Shown: piece by piece, positions 1-6,805 of the stretch
Layout: the number at the start of each line of letters is the position of its first letter
Numbering within the stretch: position 1 is the first letter of the stretch
Source: an uncultured Bacteroidota bacterium
GTDB taxonomy: Bacteria > Bacteroidota > Bacteroidia > Chitinophagales > Chitinophagaceae
Reading direction: 5' to 3'
DNA length: 9,811 nucleotides
Assembly (NCBI GenBank): GCA_903933995.1
Contig: CAIZMD010000235.1
Span: forward strand, 1-9,811
Position numbers and translations under genes: made by a program
The notes under the pieces: model-generated
What the model was told of the DNA's origin: nothing
Databases searched by the model: none
The model's input: the letters and a program-made list of their open reading frames with translations, nothing else

Positions 1-729
1 AAAATCTGGAATGTCTTCATCAAACATCAAGCGCAGGTTATTACCGCGTTCTTCTGCACGTAACCGATGTGCCGCGCGTAAGTTTTTGACAAATTGCTTG
101 AGGTTAATATCTCTTTCTGCCAAGATAATTTTTCCTTCTTCCAACTTGCCATAATCCAATACATCATTGATTAAGCTCAGTAAGTTTTCTGAAGAAATCT
201 TCATCACATTCAAGAGTTCTTTCTGAGAAGGAAGAGGATCTTGGTAGTGCAACAAATTATTGGTTCCAATAATGGCGTTTAGCGGGGTCCTAATCTCATG
301 ACTCATGATAGACAAGAATTCACTCTTGGCCAAGGAAGCTTTTTCAGCAGTTTCTTTGGCAAGGATCAAATCAGCTTCCATTTGTTTTGACCTAGCAATC
401 TGCTCTTCCAAGAAAGAGATAATGCTAATCAAATCCTCATCCTTATCATCAAAACTAAAAGACCTAGTTGGGTCAAGAGATCTGATGGCTTCTTTCAATT
501 TGAGAATAGAAGCTGTTCTAATATCGTTTTGTGCTTGAAGGTCTGCGTTTACTTTTTGGTATTCTCTTTCACTAATGTCAAAAGCATGATCCGCCAATCG
601 TTTATCCCTATCAAATGCTTGGTAACTACTACTGATGGTATTTAGTAATTCCTGCATCACAGCATCTACCTGATAATTTTCAGGAAGTAATTTGCGGATT
701 TGTTTTTCTAGAATGCTGTGGTAGCCCAT
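1..729 (-). CDS. Soluble sensor histidine kinase, partial (C-terminal part beyond the left edge)
   Basis: The minus-strand frame is open from ATG at 729 to the window edge, giving 243 codons with no stop. It encodes the N-terminal part of a two-component histidine kinase. Residues about 1-130 are charged and helical with coiled-coil character (the stretch before the kinase core has EEQIARSKQMEADLILAKE) and show no membrane segment, so the protein should be cytosolic. A HisKA dimerisation and phosphoacceptor domain follows, with the H-box SHEIRTPLNAIIG and His144 as the expected phosphorylated residue. The helix after it (LLSLINDVLDYGKLEEGKI, about 183-201) is the usual second HisKA helix. The ATP-binding HATPase domain, and any receiver domain, would lie outside the window. 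The kinase has no recognisable input domain of its own; the FIST gene 33 bases upstream on the same strand is its likely sensor partner. Kinase identity is near certain; hybrid or simple type cannot be told. Confidence 0.93.
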   Translation of the reverse strand, partial: MGYHSILEKQIRKLLPENYQVDAVMQELLNTISSSYQAFDRDKRLADHAFDISEREYQKVNADLQAQNDIRTASILKLKEAIRSLDPTRSFSFDDKDEDLISIISFLEEQIARSKQMEADLILAKETAEKASLAKSEFLSIMSHEIRTPLNAIIGTNNLLHYQDPLPSQKELLNVMKISSENLLSLINDVLDYGKLEEGKIILAERDINLKQFVKNLRAAHRLRAEERGNNLRLMFDEDIPDF

Positions 730-762
730 AATTGGATGATGGTTCGAAGATAGGATTATTTC

Positions 763-1899
763 TTATTGCTCAGAAAATGTAGTGATGGTCATGGTTTGAT
801 TGTGTAACTCACATTTAAAGTTGGTATTAAATGGAGAAATCTCACCATATGAGTAGAAGCCTGTAATACAAGTATCGGCACCAAAAATTTGCTTGGCTGC
901 AACTACTTCATCCTCAGTGCGTTCTTGCAGAATTAATTTTCTACCAACACAGCTAATTAAAATGGCTAGGTCCGGTGCTTTACTGGTCTGGAATGATTTT
1001 TCAGCCGCTGTAGAGGAAGCTTTGATCAGCTTTTCAAAATTGGCTTTCATAAAACGCACTTTGGATCCCTCTGGCAGGTTGCCCGCAAAAGTCATGGTCT
1101 TATTTTCATTGTCAACATTCAAGATGGTTCTCACCAAGTTTTGCTCAGATCCTTCTAATTTTAAAGACAATGGGAACAAAAGGGCAGAACCAGGTAACTC
1201 ATCGGCATAAGTGCCTAGGTATTCTTTATATAAATCAAGGGCCGAAGCACCATCAATTTCAAATAACACATTCTTGTCAGACTTGGTAATCACGCGTTCC
1301 TTACCAAACTCATCCCATCCCCCAAGGGAACTATGGCCAATCTGCACATCTTTGCCATAAAAACCCACAGCAACTATTCTTCCTTCTGTTGCAGTTTCAT
1401 TTAAACCCACCAAGGTTTTAGAGAATCGGGCAGCATCACCAGCTAATCCACCCGTAATAGGAATCTTTTTTTCGTTGCCTTCGTTTAATCCACTAACTAA
1501 TTCACTGCCATTGATTTGAGTGCCGTCAGATAGGATAAACAAACCTGCTAAATCGGGTTCATTCAAACTATTGTACAAGAATTTACCTGTTTCAAAGCTA
1601 TTGGAATGGTCGCTAAATGAGGTTTTAATGGCTTTCACCTTGGTTTTTTCAAATTGCATGGCCGTTACAATCACAGAATCGTCAAAAACCTCTTCATCAA
1701 TAATTTCTCCTGCTGTAGAACTGGACACTATTTGTGCATTGGGATATTGGGCCGCAACATGCTCATAAATCTGAGTCATACCAACCATTTCTCTAGAACC
1801 AAATAAGGTAACCAATTGGGCTTCCTTGGCAGAAAATCCAGAACTTGAATCTTTGGTTTTCCATTCATTGTGCAAGAAATGCAGCTGTTGTGTTTGCAT
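763..1899 (-). CDS. FIST-domain sensory protein (FIST_N + FIST_C), NosP-like arrangement
   Basis: A 378-residue protein with no signal peptide or membrane segment. FIST_N covers roughly residues 25-210: the motif SSSTAGEI (59-66), a glycine-rich ITGGLAGD (148-155), and IGHSSLGGWDEFG (187-199) ahead of VITKSDKNVLFEIDG. FIST_C covers roughly 215-370: ISCVGRK (315-321), GFYSYGEISP (347-356) and LHNQTMTI (365-372), all typical family signatures. FIST domains are predicted small-ligand-binding modules. In proteobacteria one group (NosP) is described as a haem-binding nitric-oxide sensor encoded with a histidine kinase. The same gene pairing is seen here, with the kinase directly downstream. Whether this protein binds haem, an amino acid or something else cannot be read from the sequence. 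The start is the ATG at 1899; no Shine-Dalgarno sequence is evident, as usual in Bacteroidota. The family call is secure; the ligand is unknown. Confidence 0.92.
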   Translation of the reverse strand: MQTQQLHFLHNEWKTKDSSSGFSAKEAQLVTLFGSREMVGMTQIYEHVAAQYPNAQIVSSSTAGEIIDEEVFDDSVIVTAMQFEKTKVKAIKTSFSDHSNSFETGKFLYNSLNEPDLAGLFILSDGTQINGSELVSGLNEGNEKKIPITGGLAGDAARFSKTLVGLNETATEGRIVAVGFYGKDVQIGHSSLGGWDEFGKERVITKSDKNVLFEIDGASALDLYKEYLGTYADELPGSALLFPLSLKLEGSEQNLVRTILNVDNENKTMTFAGNLPEGSKVRFMKANFEKLIKASSTAAEKSFQTSKAPDLAILISCVGRKLILQERTEDEVVAAKQIFGADTCITGFYSYGEISPFNTNFKCELHNQTMTITTFSEQ

Positions 1900-2057
1900 G
1901 GTAGAAGCTTATTGTGGTCAAGTATATAAATATAAAAAGGAATTTGATGAACAGCGTAATATTTTTTTAATATATTTTCTTTTACAAAAATCCCTGATAA
2001 ATGTTTTCCGGTTTTTCAAAAAGCAATCCTTAATTTCAAAATAGTTAATGCTTGCTC
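1900..2057. promoter_or_regulatory. Divergent promoter region between the FIST gene and the GH30 gene
   Basis: This 158-base gap separates two divergently read genes, so it should hold promoters for both. It is very A+T rich, with a run of T and A around 1961-1980. The Bacteroidota sigma factor recognises a -7 box near TAnnTTTG. One-mismatch candidates are TATACTTG on the minus strand (complement of 1919-1926, 20 bases from the FIST start) and TATATTTT on the plus strand (1971-1978), the latter with TTTG at 1943-1946 about 24 bases upstream. Neither is a perfect match, so the boxes are tentative. That the region is regulatory follows from gene orientation. Confidence 0.4.
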
Positions 2058-3464
2058 ATGAAACAGAATCAATTCTTCAGGTATCTAGGGTCCCTTTTTT
2101 GCTTATTCCTTTCTATGGGAGCCATGGCGCAGCAAGCAGCACCCGTTTCCTATTGGTTAACTACTGCGGACCAGTCTGCCCTTTTACAAGAAGGAAAAAC
2201 TAATTGGCAAACCAATGCAGCTAACAATGCAATACCCATAATCAGTATTGATGAGCAACAGCGTTTTCAAACCATTGACGGTTTTGGTTACACCCTTACA
2301 GGTGGATCAGCTCAGCTTTTGTATCAATTACCCAAGGAGCAACGTCAATCATTGTTGCGAGAATTATTTAGCACCAAGGGCAATGGGATTGGTATTAGTT
2401 ATCTAAGAATTAGTGTGGGAGCGTCCGATCTTGACGCTACTGTATTTACCTATGACGATCCTCCCAAGGGTGAAACAGATTTTGCACTCAAGCATTTTAG
2501 TTTGAGCCAAAACTTACAAGACTTAATTCCAGTGTTGCAAGAAATTATTGCCATTCAACCCAAGATCAAAATCTTGGCAACCCCATGGACGGCGCCAGTT
2601 TGGATGAAAACCAATGCCAATTCTATTGGAGGAAAATTGAAACCAGAATGCTATCAAGTATATGCGCAATACTTGGTCAAATATATAGAAGCCATGAAGG
2701 CTAAAGGCATTGTAATTGATGCCATTACACCACAGAATGAACCACTAAATCCCAAGAACAATCCTAGTTTGGATATGCAGGCAGATGAACAAGCCAGTTT
2801 TATTGCCAATCACTTGGGTCCGGCTTTTCAAAAAGCGGCTATCAAAACAAAAATTGTACTCTATGATCATAACTGTGATAGACCAGATTATCCCATCAGC
2901 ATTTTAAACAATGCCAAAGCAAAACCCTTTATCAACGGCTCTGCTTTTCATTTGTATGGTGGTGATATTAAAGCACTTTCAACTGTTCATGATGCACACC
3001 CTGACAAGAACCTATATTTTACAGAACAATGGGTAGGTGGTCCTAGTAATTTTTCGGGAGATTTTGGATGGCATATCAAAAATGTAGTCATTGGTTCTAT
3101 GCGCAATTGGAGTAAGAATGCACTTGAATGGAACCTGGCTGCAGATGCCCAATACCAACCTCATACCCCAGGGGGATGCACCAATTGTTTGGGCGCATTA
3201 ACCATTCAACAAAACGCTGTATCTAGAAATGTGGCTTACTATATTATTGGTCAGGCTTCCAAATTTGTTCCTGTTGGTTCAGTAAGAATTGCCAGCAATC
3301 TTCCAACTGAATTACCCAATGTAGCTTTTAAAAGACCAGATGGAAAAAAGGTTTTGTTGGTTTTCAACGATGGTAAACAAGAACAATCATTTGGCATTAG
3401 TAGCAATGGAAAAATGATTCCAGCCAAATTACCCGCTGGTGCTGCAGCTACTTATGTTTGGTAA
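2058..3464 (+). CDS. Secreted glycoside hydrolase family 30 (glucosylceramidase / beta-1,6-glucanase type)
   Basis: A 468-residue retaining beta-glycosidase. I chose the ATG at 2058 rather than the in-frame TTG at 2052 because it gives a clean signal peptide: MKQ, a hydrophobic core, then a likely signal peptidase I cut after Ala24 (AMA, followed by QQ). There is no lipobox cysteine, so the product is probably periplasmic or secreted. The (beta/alpha)8 domain starts at FQTIDGFGYTLTGG; other GH30 marks are YLRISVGASD and TPWTAPVWMK. The expected acid/base is Glu228 in TPQNEP and the nucleophile Glu323 in YFTEQW, about 95 residues apart as usual for the family. A C-terminal beta-sandwich closes the protein (VAFKRPDGKKVLLVFNDG, ending in AAATYVW). 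Substrate (glucosylceramide, beta-1,6-glucan or another beta-glycoside) cannot be settled. No SusC/SusD pair or other glycosidase lies nearby, so the gene appears to stand alone, convergent with the amine operon. Confidence 0.93.
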   Translation: MKQNQFFRYLGSLFCLFLSMGAMAQQAAPVSYWLTTADQSALLQEGKTNWQTNAANNAIPIISIDEQQRFQTIDGFGYTLTGGSAQLLYQLPKEQRQSLLRELFSTKGNGIGISYLRISVGASDLDATVFTYDDPPKGETDFALKHFSLSQNLQDLIPVLQEIIAIQPKIKILATPWTAPVWMKTNANSIGGKLKPECYQVYAQYLVKYIEAMKAKGIVIDAITPQNEPLNPKNNPSLDMQADEQASFIANHLGPAFQKAAIKTKIVLYDHNCDRPDYPISILNNAKAKPFINGSAFHLYGGDIKALSTVHDAHPDKNLYFTEQWVGGPSNFSGDFGWHIKNVVIGSMRNWSKNALEWNLAADAQYQPHTPGGCTNCLGALTIQQNAVSRNVAYYIIGQASKFVPVGSVRIASNLPTELPNVAFKRPDGKKVLLVFNDGKQEQSFGISSNGKMIPAKLPAGAAATYVW

Positions 3465-3520
3465 TTGCTTAGATTTTGGAGCTGGAATAATAACAGAGAA
3501 CCGGCCATGATTCATACGCA

Positions 3521-4885
3521 TTAACCACGCAAGTGATAGGCTTTTGGTTGTGTAAATACACGCAGACCAGCATGTGACAATGTGCTACCAAAGCCACTAT
3601 TTTTTCTACCGCTCCAAGGTAGGGATGCGCTCACACGATCACAGCAATTCCAATAAACGGTTCCGGCATTTAAGGAAGACTGAATAGTCAATGCCCTTTC
3701 TTCATCATTGCAGTAAACTGCAGCTGTTAATCCATATTGGGTATCATTCATTAAGCGAATGGCTTCTGCGTCAGAACTCACTTTCATGATACCAATAATG
3801 GGTCCAAAAGATTCTTCGCGCATCAAATCCATACCATGCGTTACATGCGTAATCACGGTTGGTTCAAAATAATAACCCTTTCTGTCAATTTGCTTTCCGC
3901 CACAAAGAACTGTAGCACCTTTTGCAAGTGCATCTGCTACTTGTGCTGCAAGAAAAGCAGGTTGGTCTCTTCTAGTTAGTGCACCAATATAAGTTCCTTC
4001 CGCTTCCGGATCTCCCACCTGATAAGATTTCACTTCTTTTACAAAAGCTTCAACGTATGCATCATAAACCGCCTCATGTACATAGATTCTTTCTACGGAG
4101 CAACAGCTTTGTCCATTGTTGTAAAAAGCACCATCGGCCGTGCCTGCTGCTACTGCTGCAATATCTGTAATATCATCAGTTACATACAAGGGGTCTTTAC
4201 CGCCTAGTTCTAAACCACAGGGTTTCATTTTTGCAGCAACACGCTCATAAATGTATTTGCCTGTTTTATAAGAACCCGTGAAAAAATAGCCATCCAAGTC
4301 TGCGTCTAATAACAATTCTCCTGCCTGTCTATCGCCAATGGCTATTTGAAAAACGTCTTCTGGTATGCCAGCTTCATACAAGTATTTTTGAATTTGCATC
4401 CCAGATAAACTGGCCAGTTCAGAAGGTTTGTACAAAACCGCATTACCTGCAAGCAAGGCAGATACAAATACATTGGTGCCAACCAAATAAGGATAATTCC
4501 ATGCAGAGATATTGCAAACAACACCAAGGGGTTCGTATACAATTTTCTCTTTGGTGCCACCTTCCGTAACCATCCATTCTTCTGATAAATATTTACTGGC
4601 ATTGGCAGTTAACCAGTCCATTCTGGCACAAGCACCGTTTACTTCATTACGCGCCTGTTGTAAGGGTTTACCAACTTCCATACTCAAGATTTCTGCACAA
4701 GCTTCTAAATGCTGTTGCAAAAAAGCTGCAAATCTTTCTAGTGCATCAACCCTATCTGATAAAGGCGTCTGTGCCCAGATTATTTGTCCTTTTTTTAGTT
4801 GTTGAACTTTTTCTGCAATACTAGAAGCAGTATCAGGACTAAGTGTTGTAATCAAGGACTCTGTAGCTGGATTAATGATGTTCAT
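3521..4885 (-). CDS. NAD(P)-dependent aldehyde dehydrogenase of the gamma-glutamyl-amine operon
   Basis: A 454-residue ALDH-superfamily enzyme, somewhat shorter than the roughly 480-500 residues typical of betaine or PuuC-type enzymes, with a short N-terminus. Motifs are in order: ISAWNYP with the oxyanion asparagine Asn130, YKPSE (152-156), the cofactor loop FTGSYKTGK (202-210), the general base Glu226 in LELGGKDP, and the catalytic Cys261 in NNGQSCCSVE. Spacing of Glu and Cys (35) fits active enzymes. A second Cys lies next to the nucleophile. The last operon gene, it overlaps the upstream hydrolase gene by 14 bases, suggesting translational coupling. In context it probably oxidises a gamma-glutamyl-amino-aldehyde (for example gamma-glutamyl-aminoacetaldehyde) to the carboxylate. 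The family and activity class are secure; the substrate is inferred from the neighbours. Confidence 0.93.
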   Translation of the reverse strand: MNIINPATESLITTLSPDTASSIAEKVQQLKKGQIIWAQTPLSDRVDALERFAAFLQQHLEACAEILSMEVGKPLQQARNEVNGACARMDWLTANASKYLSEEWMVTEGGTKEKIVYEPLGVVCNISAWNYPYLVGTNVFVSALLAGNAVLYKPSELASLSGMQIQKYLYEAGIPEDVFQIAIGDRQAGELLLDADLDGYFFTGSYKTGKYIYERVAAKMKPCGLELGGKDPLYVTDDITDIAAVAAGTADGAFYNNGQSCCSVERIYVHEAVYDAYVEAFVKEVKSYQVGDPEAEGTYIGALTRRDQPAFLAAQVADALAKGATVLCGGKQIDRKGYYFEPTVITHVTHGMDLMREESFGPIIGIMKVSSDAEAIRLMNDTQYGLTAAVYCNDEERALTIQSSLNAGTVYWNCCDRVSASLPWSGRKNSGFGSTLSHAGLRVFTQPKAYHLRG

Positions 4886-5585
4886 GTTGATATTTTTTTG
4901 CTGCTTCCAAAAACCATTTAAGGATATTTTGAGAGAGGGGTTCGTTTTCTTTGTTGGTCATTCTTTCTGGATGCCATTGTACACAGACCATGGGTCCGTG
5001 TTGCGCTGGATCTTTCCATTCTAGGGATTCTATGATTCCATCGGCCTTTGAAAAAGCTACTGCTTTTAATTCAGATGCTGGTTCTAATACGGCTTGGTGG
5101 TGTGCGCTATTAATGGTGCCCAAACAGCAACCAGTAATAGCTGCTAATTGTGATGCTGGATCTAGCGCAACTTGGTGAACATGATCCACACCATTCATAG
5201 CCCGATGATTGGGTTTGCCAATGCTTTCAATATCTAAAACCAATTTTCCACCAAGACTAATATTGATTAATTGTAAGCCACGGCAAATACCCAGTACCGG
5301 TATTTTTGCTTTGAGTGCAGCAGTCAAAAGACCCATTTCAAATTGGTCACGTTGGCTATTGAAAGCAACAGGGTGTAAAGGATATTCTTTTGTATCTGCC
5401 GCATGAAATTGCGTGTCAATATCAACACCACCACTAAGCAAAAGACCATGACAAAGCATGAGGTCTGCCGCATTATTTTTTTCCCAATCCAATTCCACAA
5501 TTTCATAAGCCCTTCCCGCAGACTTAATCCATGCTGGATAATTGGAGTACTTGGCTTCTGTGATGGTAATGCCTATTTTAATCAT
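4872..5585 (-). CDS. Class I glutamine-amidotransferase-fold gamma-glutamyl hydrolase (PuuD-like, peptidase C26)
   Basis: A 237-residue cytosolic hydrolase. I took the ATG at 5585 (MIKIGITITEAKYSNYP) over the in-frame TTG at 5594, which only adds MNK. The class I amidotransferase fold shows LLLSGGVDI (48-56), the nucleophile elbow VLGICRGLQ with Cys101, and the C-terminal VQWHPE, giving His205 and Glu207 to complete the triad. The SGGVDI plus GICRGLQLIN pattern is that of PuuD-type gamma-glutamyl-GABA hydrolases, which cleave the gamma-glutamyl amide to release glutamate and an amino acid. No synthetase or partner domain is attached, so it acts as a stand-alone hydrolase. It lies 60 bases downstream of the dehydrogenase gene and overlaps the aldehyde dehydrogenase gene by 14 bases. 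In this pathway it would carry out the last step. Specificity for gamma-glutamyl-glycine, -GABA or another product is not visible. Confidence 0.9.
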   Translation of the reverse strand: MIKIGITITEAKYSNYPAWIKSAGRAYEIVELDWEKNNAADLMLCHGLLLSGGVDIDTQFHAADTKEYPLHPVAFNSQRDQFEMGLLTAALKAKIPVLGICRGLQLINISLGGKLVLDIESIGKPNHRAMNGVDHVHQVALDPASQLAAITGCCLGTINSAHHQAVLEPASELKAVAFSKADGIIESLEWKDPAQHGPMVCVQWHPERMTNKENEPLSQNILKWFLEAAKKYQHEHH

Positions 5586-5589
5586 CTTA

Positions 5590-5610
5590 TTCAATGCTTG
5601 AAATATTGAA
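5590..5610. other. Small inverted repeat in the dehydrogenase-hydrolase gap
   Basis: TTCAAT (5590-5595) and ATTGAA (5605-5610) form a perfect 6-base inverted repeat with a 9-base spacer. A second imperfect one, GAAGAATT (5608-5615) against AATTGCTTC (5619-5627) with one bulged base, overlaps it. They lie in the 60-base gap (5586-5645), the longest inside the operon, just before the hydrolase start. They could be a weak hairpin, an operator or an internal control point, but A+T-rich gaps yield such repeats by chance. Confidence 0.2.
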
Positions 5611-5645
5611 GAATTAAGAATTGCTTCTTAAAACCAACTACATCT

Positions 5646-6785
5646 TTACAATGCTGCTAGATACAGATTTCTAAAGTCTTCCAAACTCACTGGCTTGGGA
5701 TTATTGGGGTGCGCAAAATCGGCCAAAGCCAGTTTTGACAATTCCTCTATATGTTCCGCTTTCACACCAATGCCACTCAGATTTTCTGGGATGCCTAATT
5801 TTTGATTCAATTCTTTTAACCATGCTACTACAGCTTCTCCAGTTTGATTTTCTAATCCAATGGCTTGTGCCATTCTTGCAAATCGGTCTTCAAATCCTGC
5901 AATATTAAATGCCATTCCATAAGGAAGATTTACAGCATTGGCCAAACCATGGTGGGTATCTAATAAACTAGACAGGGGATGTGCCAATGAATGCACTACT
6001 CCCAAACCTTTTTGAAAAGCAATAGCGCCCATCATAGATGCCAATAACATATTGGAGCGTGATTCCAAATCTGGAGACTTCACTGCTTTTTCAATAGAAC
6101 CTGCAATTAAACGAATCCCTTCTAGTGCTATCCCATCGCAGAGGGGATGATAATTCTTTGCCAAGAAAGCTTCCATATTATGGGTCAATGCATCCATGCC
6201 CGTTGCTGCCGTAATAAAGGCAGGTAATTCCATGGTTAACAAAGGATCAGCAAATACTATTTTAGCCAAGAGCTTTGGTGAAAACAGGATCTTTTTTTGA
6301 TGGGTCTCGTCGTCCGCAATAATCGCAGAACGGCCAACTTCACTTCCTGTTCCTGCCGTAGTGGGAATGGTAATAAAATGCGGCACTTCATTGGTTACGT
6401 ATACGTCTCCACCAATCAGGTCATCGTATTTAAAAAGGTCTTCTCTGTGATTGATACGCAAGAGTATGGCGCGCGCCACGTCAATGGCTGCACCGCCTCC
6501 AATCCCAATAATACAATCACAACCAGCGCTGTCATAGGCTTCTGTTCCCAGATACACATCAGTTTTTACTGGGTTCTTATGAATATTGTGAAATACCGTT
6601 GGGGTAAATCCTGCTGCTTCAAGATTGGTCACCAAGGTTTTGAAAAATCCAAGGGTGGCAATGGTTGGATCAGTAGCAATTAGTGGTTTGCTTAATTGTT
6701 GTTTCTCTAAATAAGCCGGAAGTTCGGCTACTACTCCTGCACCAAATCGGATGGTGGTGGGGAAATTAAATTGTGCAATAGACAT
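5646..6785 (-). CDS. Iron-dependent (group III) alcohol dehydrogenase, FucO-like metal site
   Basis: A 379-residue Fe-ADH. The start is the ATG at 6785 (MSIAQFNFPTTIRFG); an in-frame TTG at 6791 would add only two residues. The N-terminal dinucleotide domain has GIGGGAAID (94-102) and TIPTTAGTGSEV (139-150). The C-terminal helical domain carries the metal ligands Asp198 and His202 (GMDALTH), His265 (VVHSLAH) and His279 (DTHHG). The spacings +4, +63 and +14 equal those of E. coli lactaldehyde reductase FucO (Asp196, His200, His263, His277), so an active Fe-binding NAD(H) enzyme is expected. It lies 20 bases downstream of the ligase gene and 60 bases upstream of the hydrolase gene. Its place in a Puu-like operon implies that the gamma-glutamylated intermediate carries a hydroxyl group, which it would oxidise to the aldehyde. 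The family is secure; the substrate is inferred. Confidence 0.92.
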   Translation of the reverse strand: MSIAQFNFPTTIRFGAGVVAELPAYLEKQQLSKPLIATDPTIATLGFFKTLVTNLEAAGFTPTVFHNIHKNPVKTDVYLGTEAYDSAGCDCIIGIGGGAAIDVARAILLRINHREDLFKYDDLIGGDVYVTNEVPHFITIPTTAGTGSEVGRSAIIADDETHQKKILFSPKLLAKIVFADPLLTMELPAFITAATGMDALTHNMEAFLAKNYHPLCDGIALEGIRLIAGSIEKAVKSPDLESRSNMLLASMMGAIAFQKGLGVVHSLAHPLSSLLDTHHGLANAVNLPYGMAFNIAGFEDRFARMAQAIGLENQTGEAVVAWLKELNQKLGIPENLSGIGVKAEHIEELSKLALADFAHPNNPKPVSLEDFRNLYLAAL

Positions 6786-6805
6786 GTTCAAAGTTATGTT
6801 TCAAA

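Noticed and set aside
1900..1911. Repeat GGTAGAAGCTTA shared with 9543-9554
   Set aside because: A 12-base match is expected by chance in a window of this size, and the second copy lies inside the AlkB-like coding region.
2052..2057. TTG start for the GH30 gene, and similar TTG starts at 5594 and 6791
   Set aside because: In each case an ATG two or three codons downstream gives the more natural N-terminus (signal peptide for GH30, MIKIG for the hydrolase, MSIAQF for the dehydrogenase).
3465..3520. A transcription terminator between the convergent GH30 and aldehyde dehydrogenase genes
   Set aside because: Only a short CCGGCC palindrome is present, with no stable stem followed by a T run on either strand.
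4342..4602. Open frame of 86 codons inside the aldehyde dehydrogenase gene, and similar frames within the other genes
   Set aside because: They lie wholly or largely inside strongly supported genes and show no recognisable domain; they are shadows of those coding sequences.
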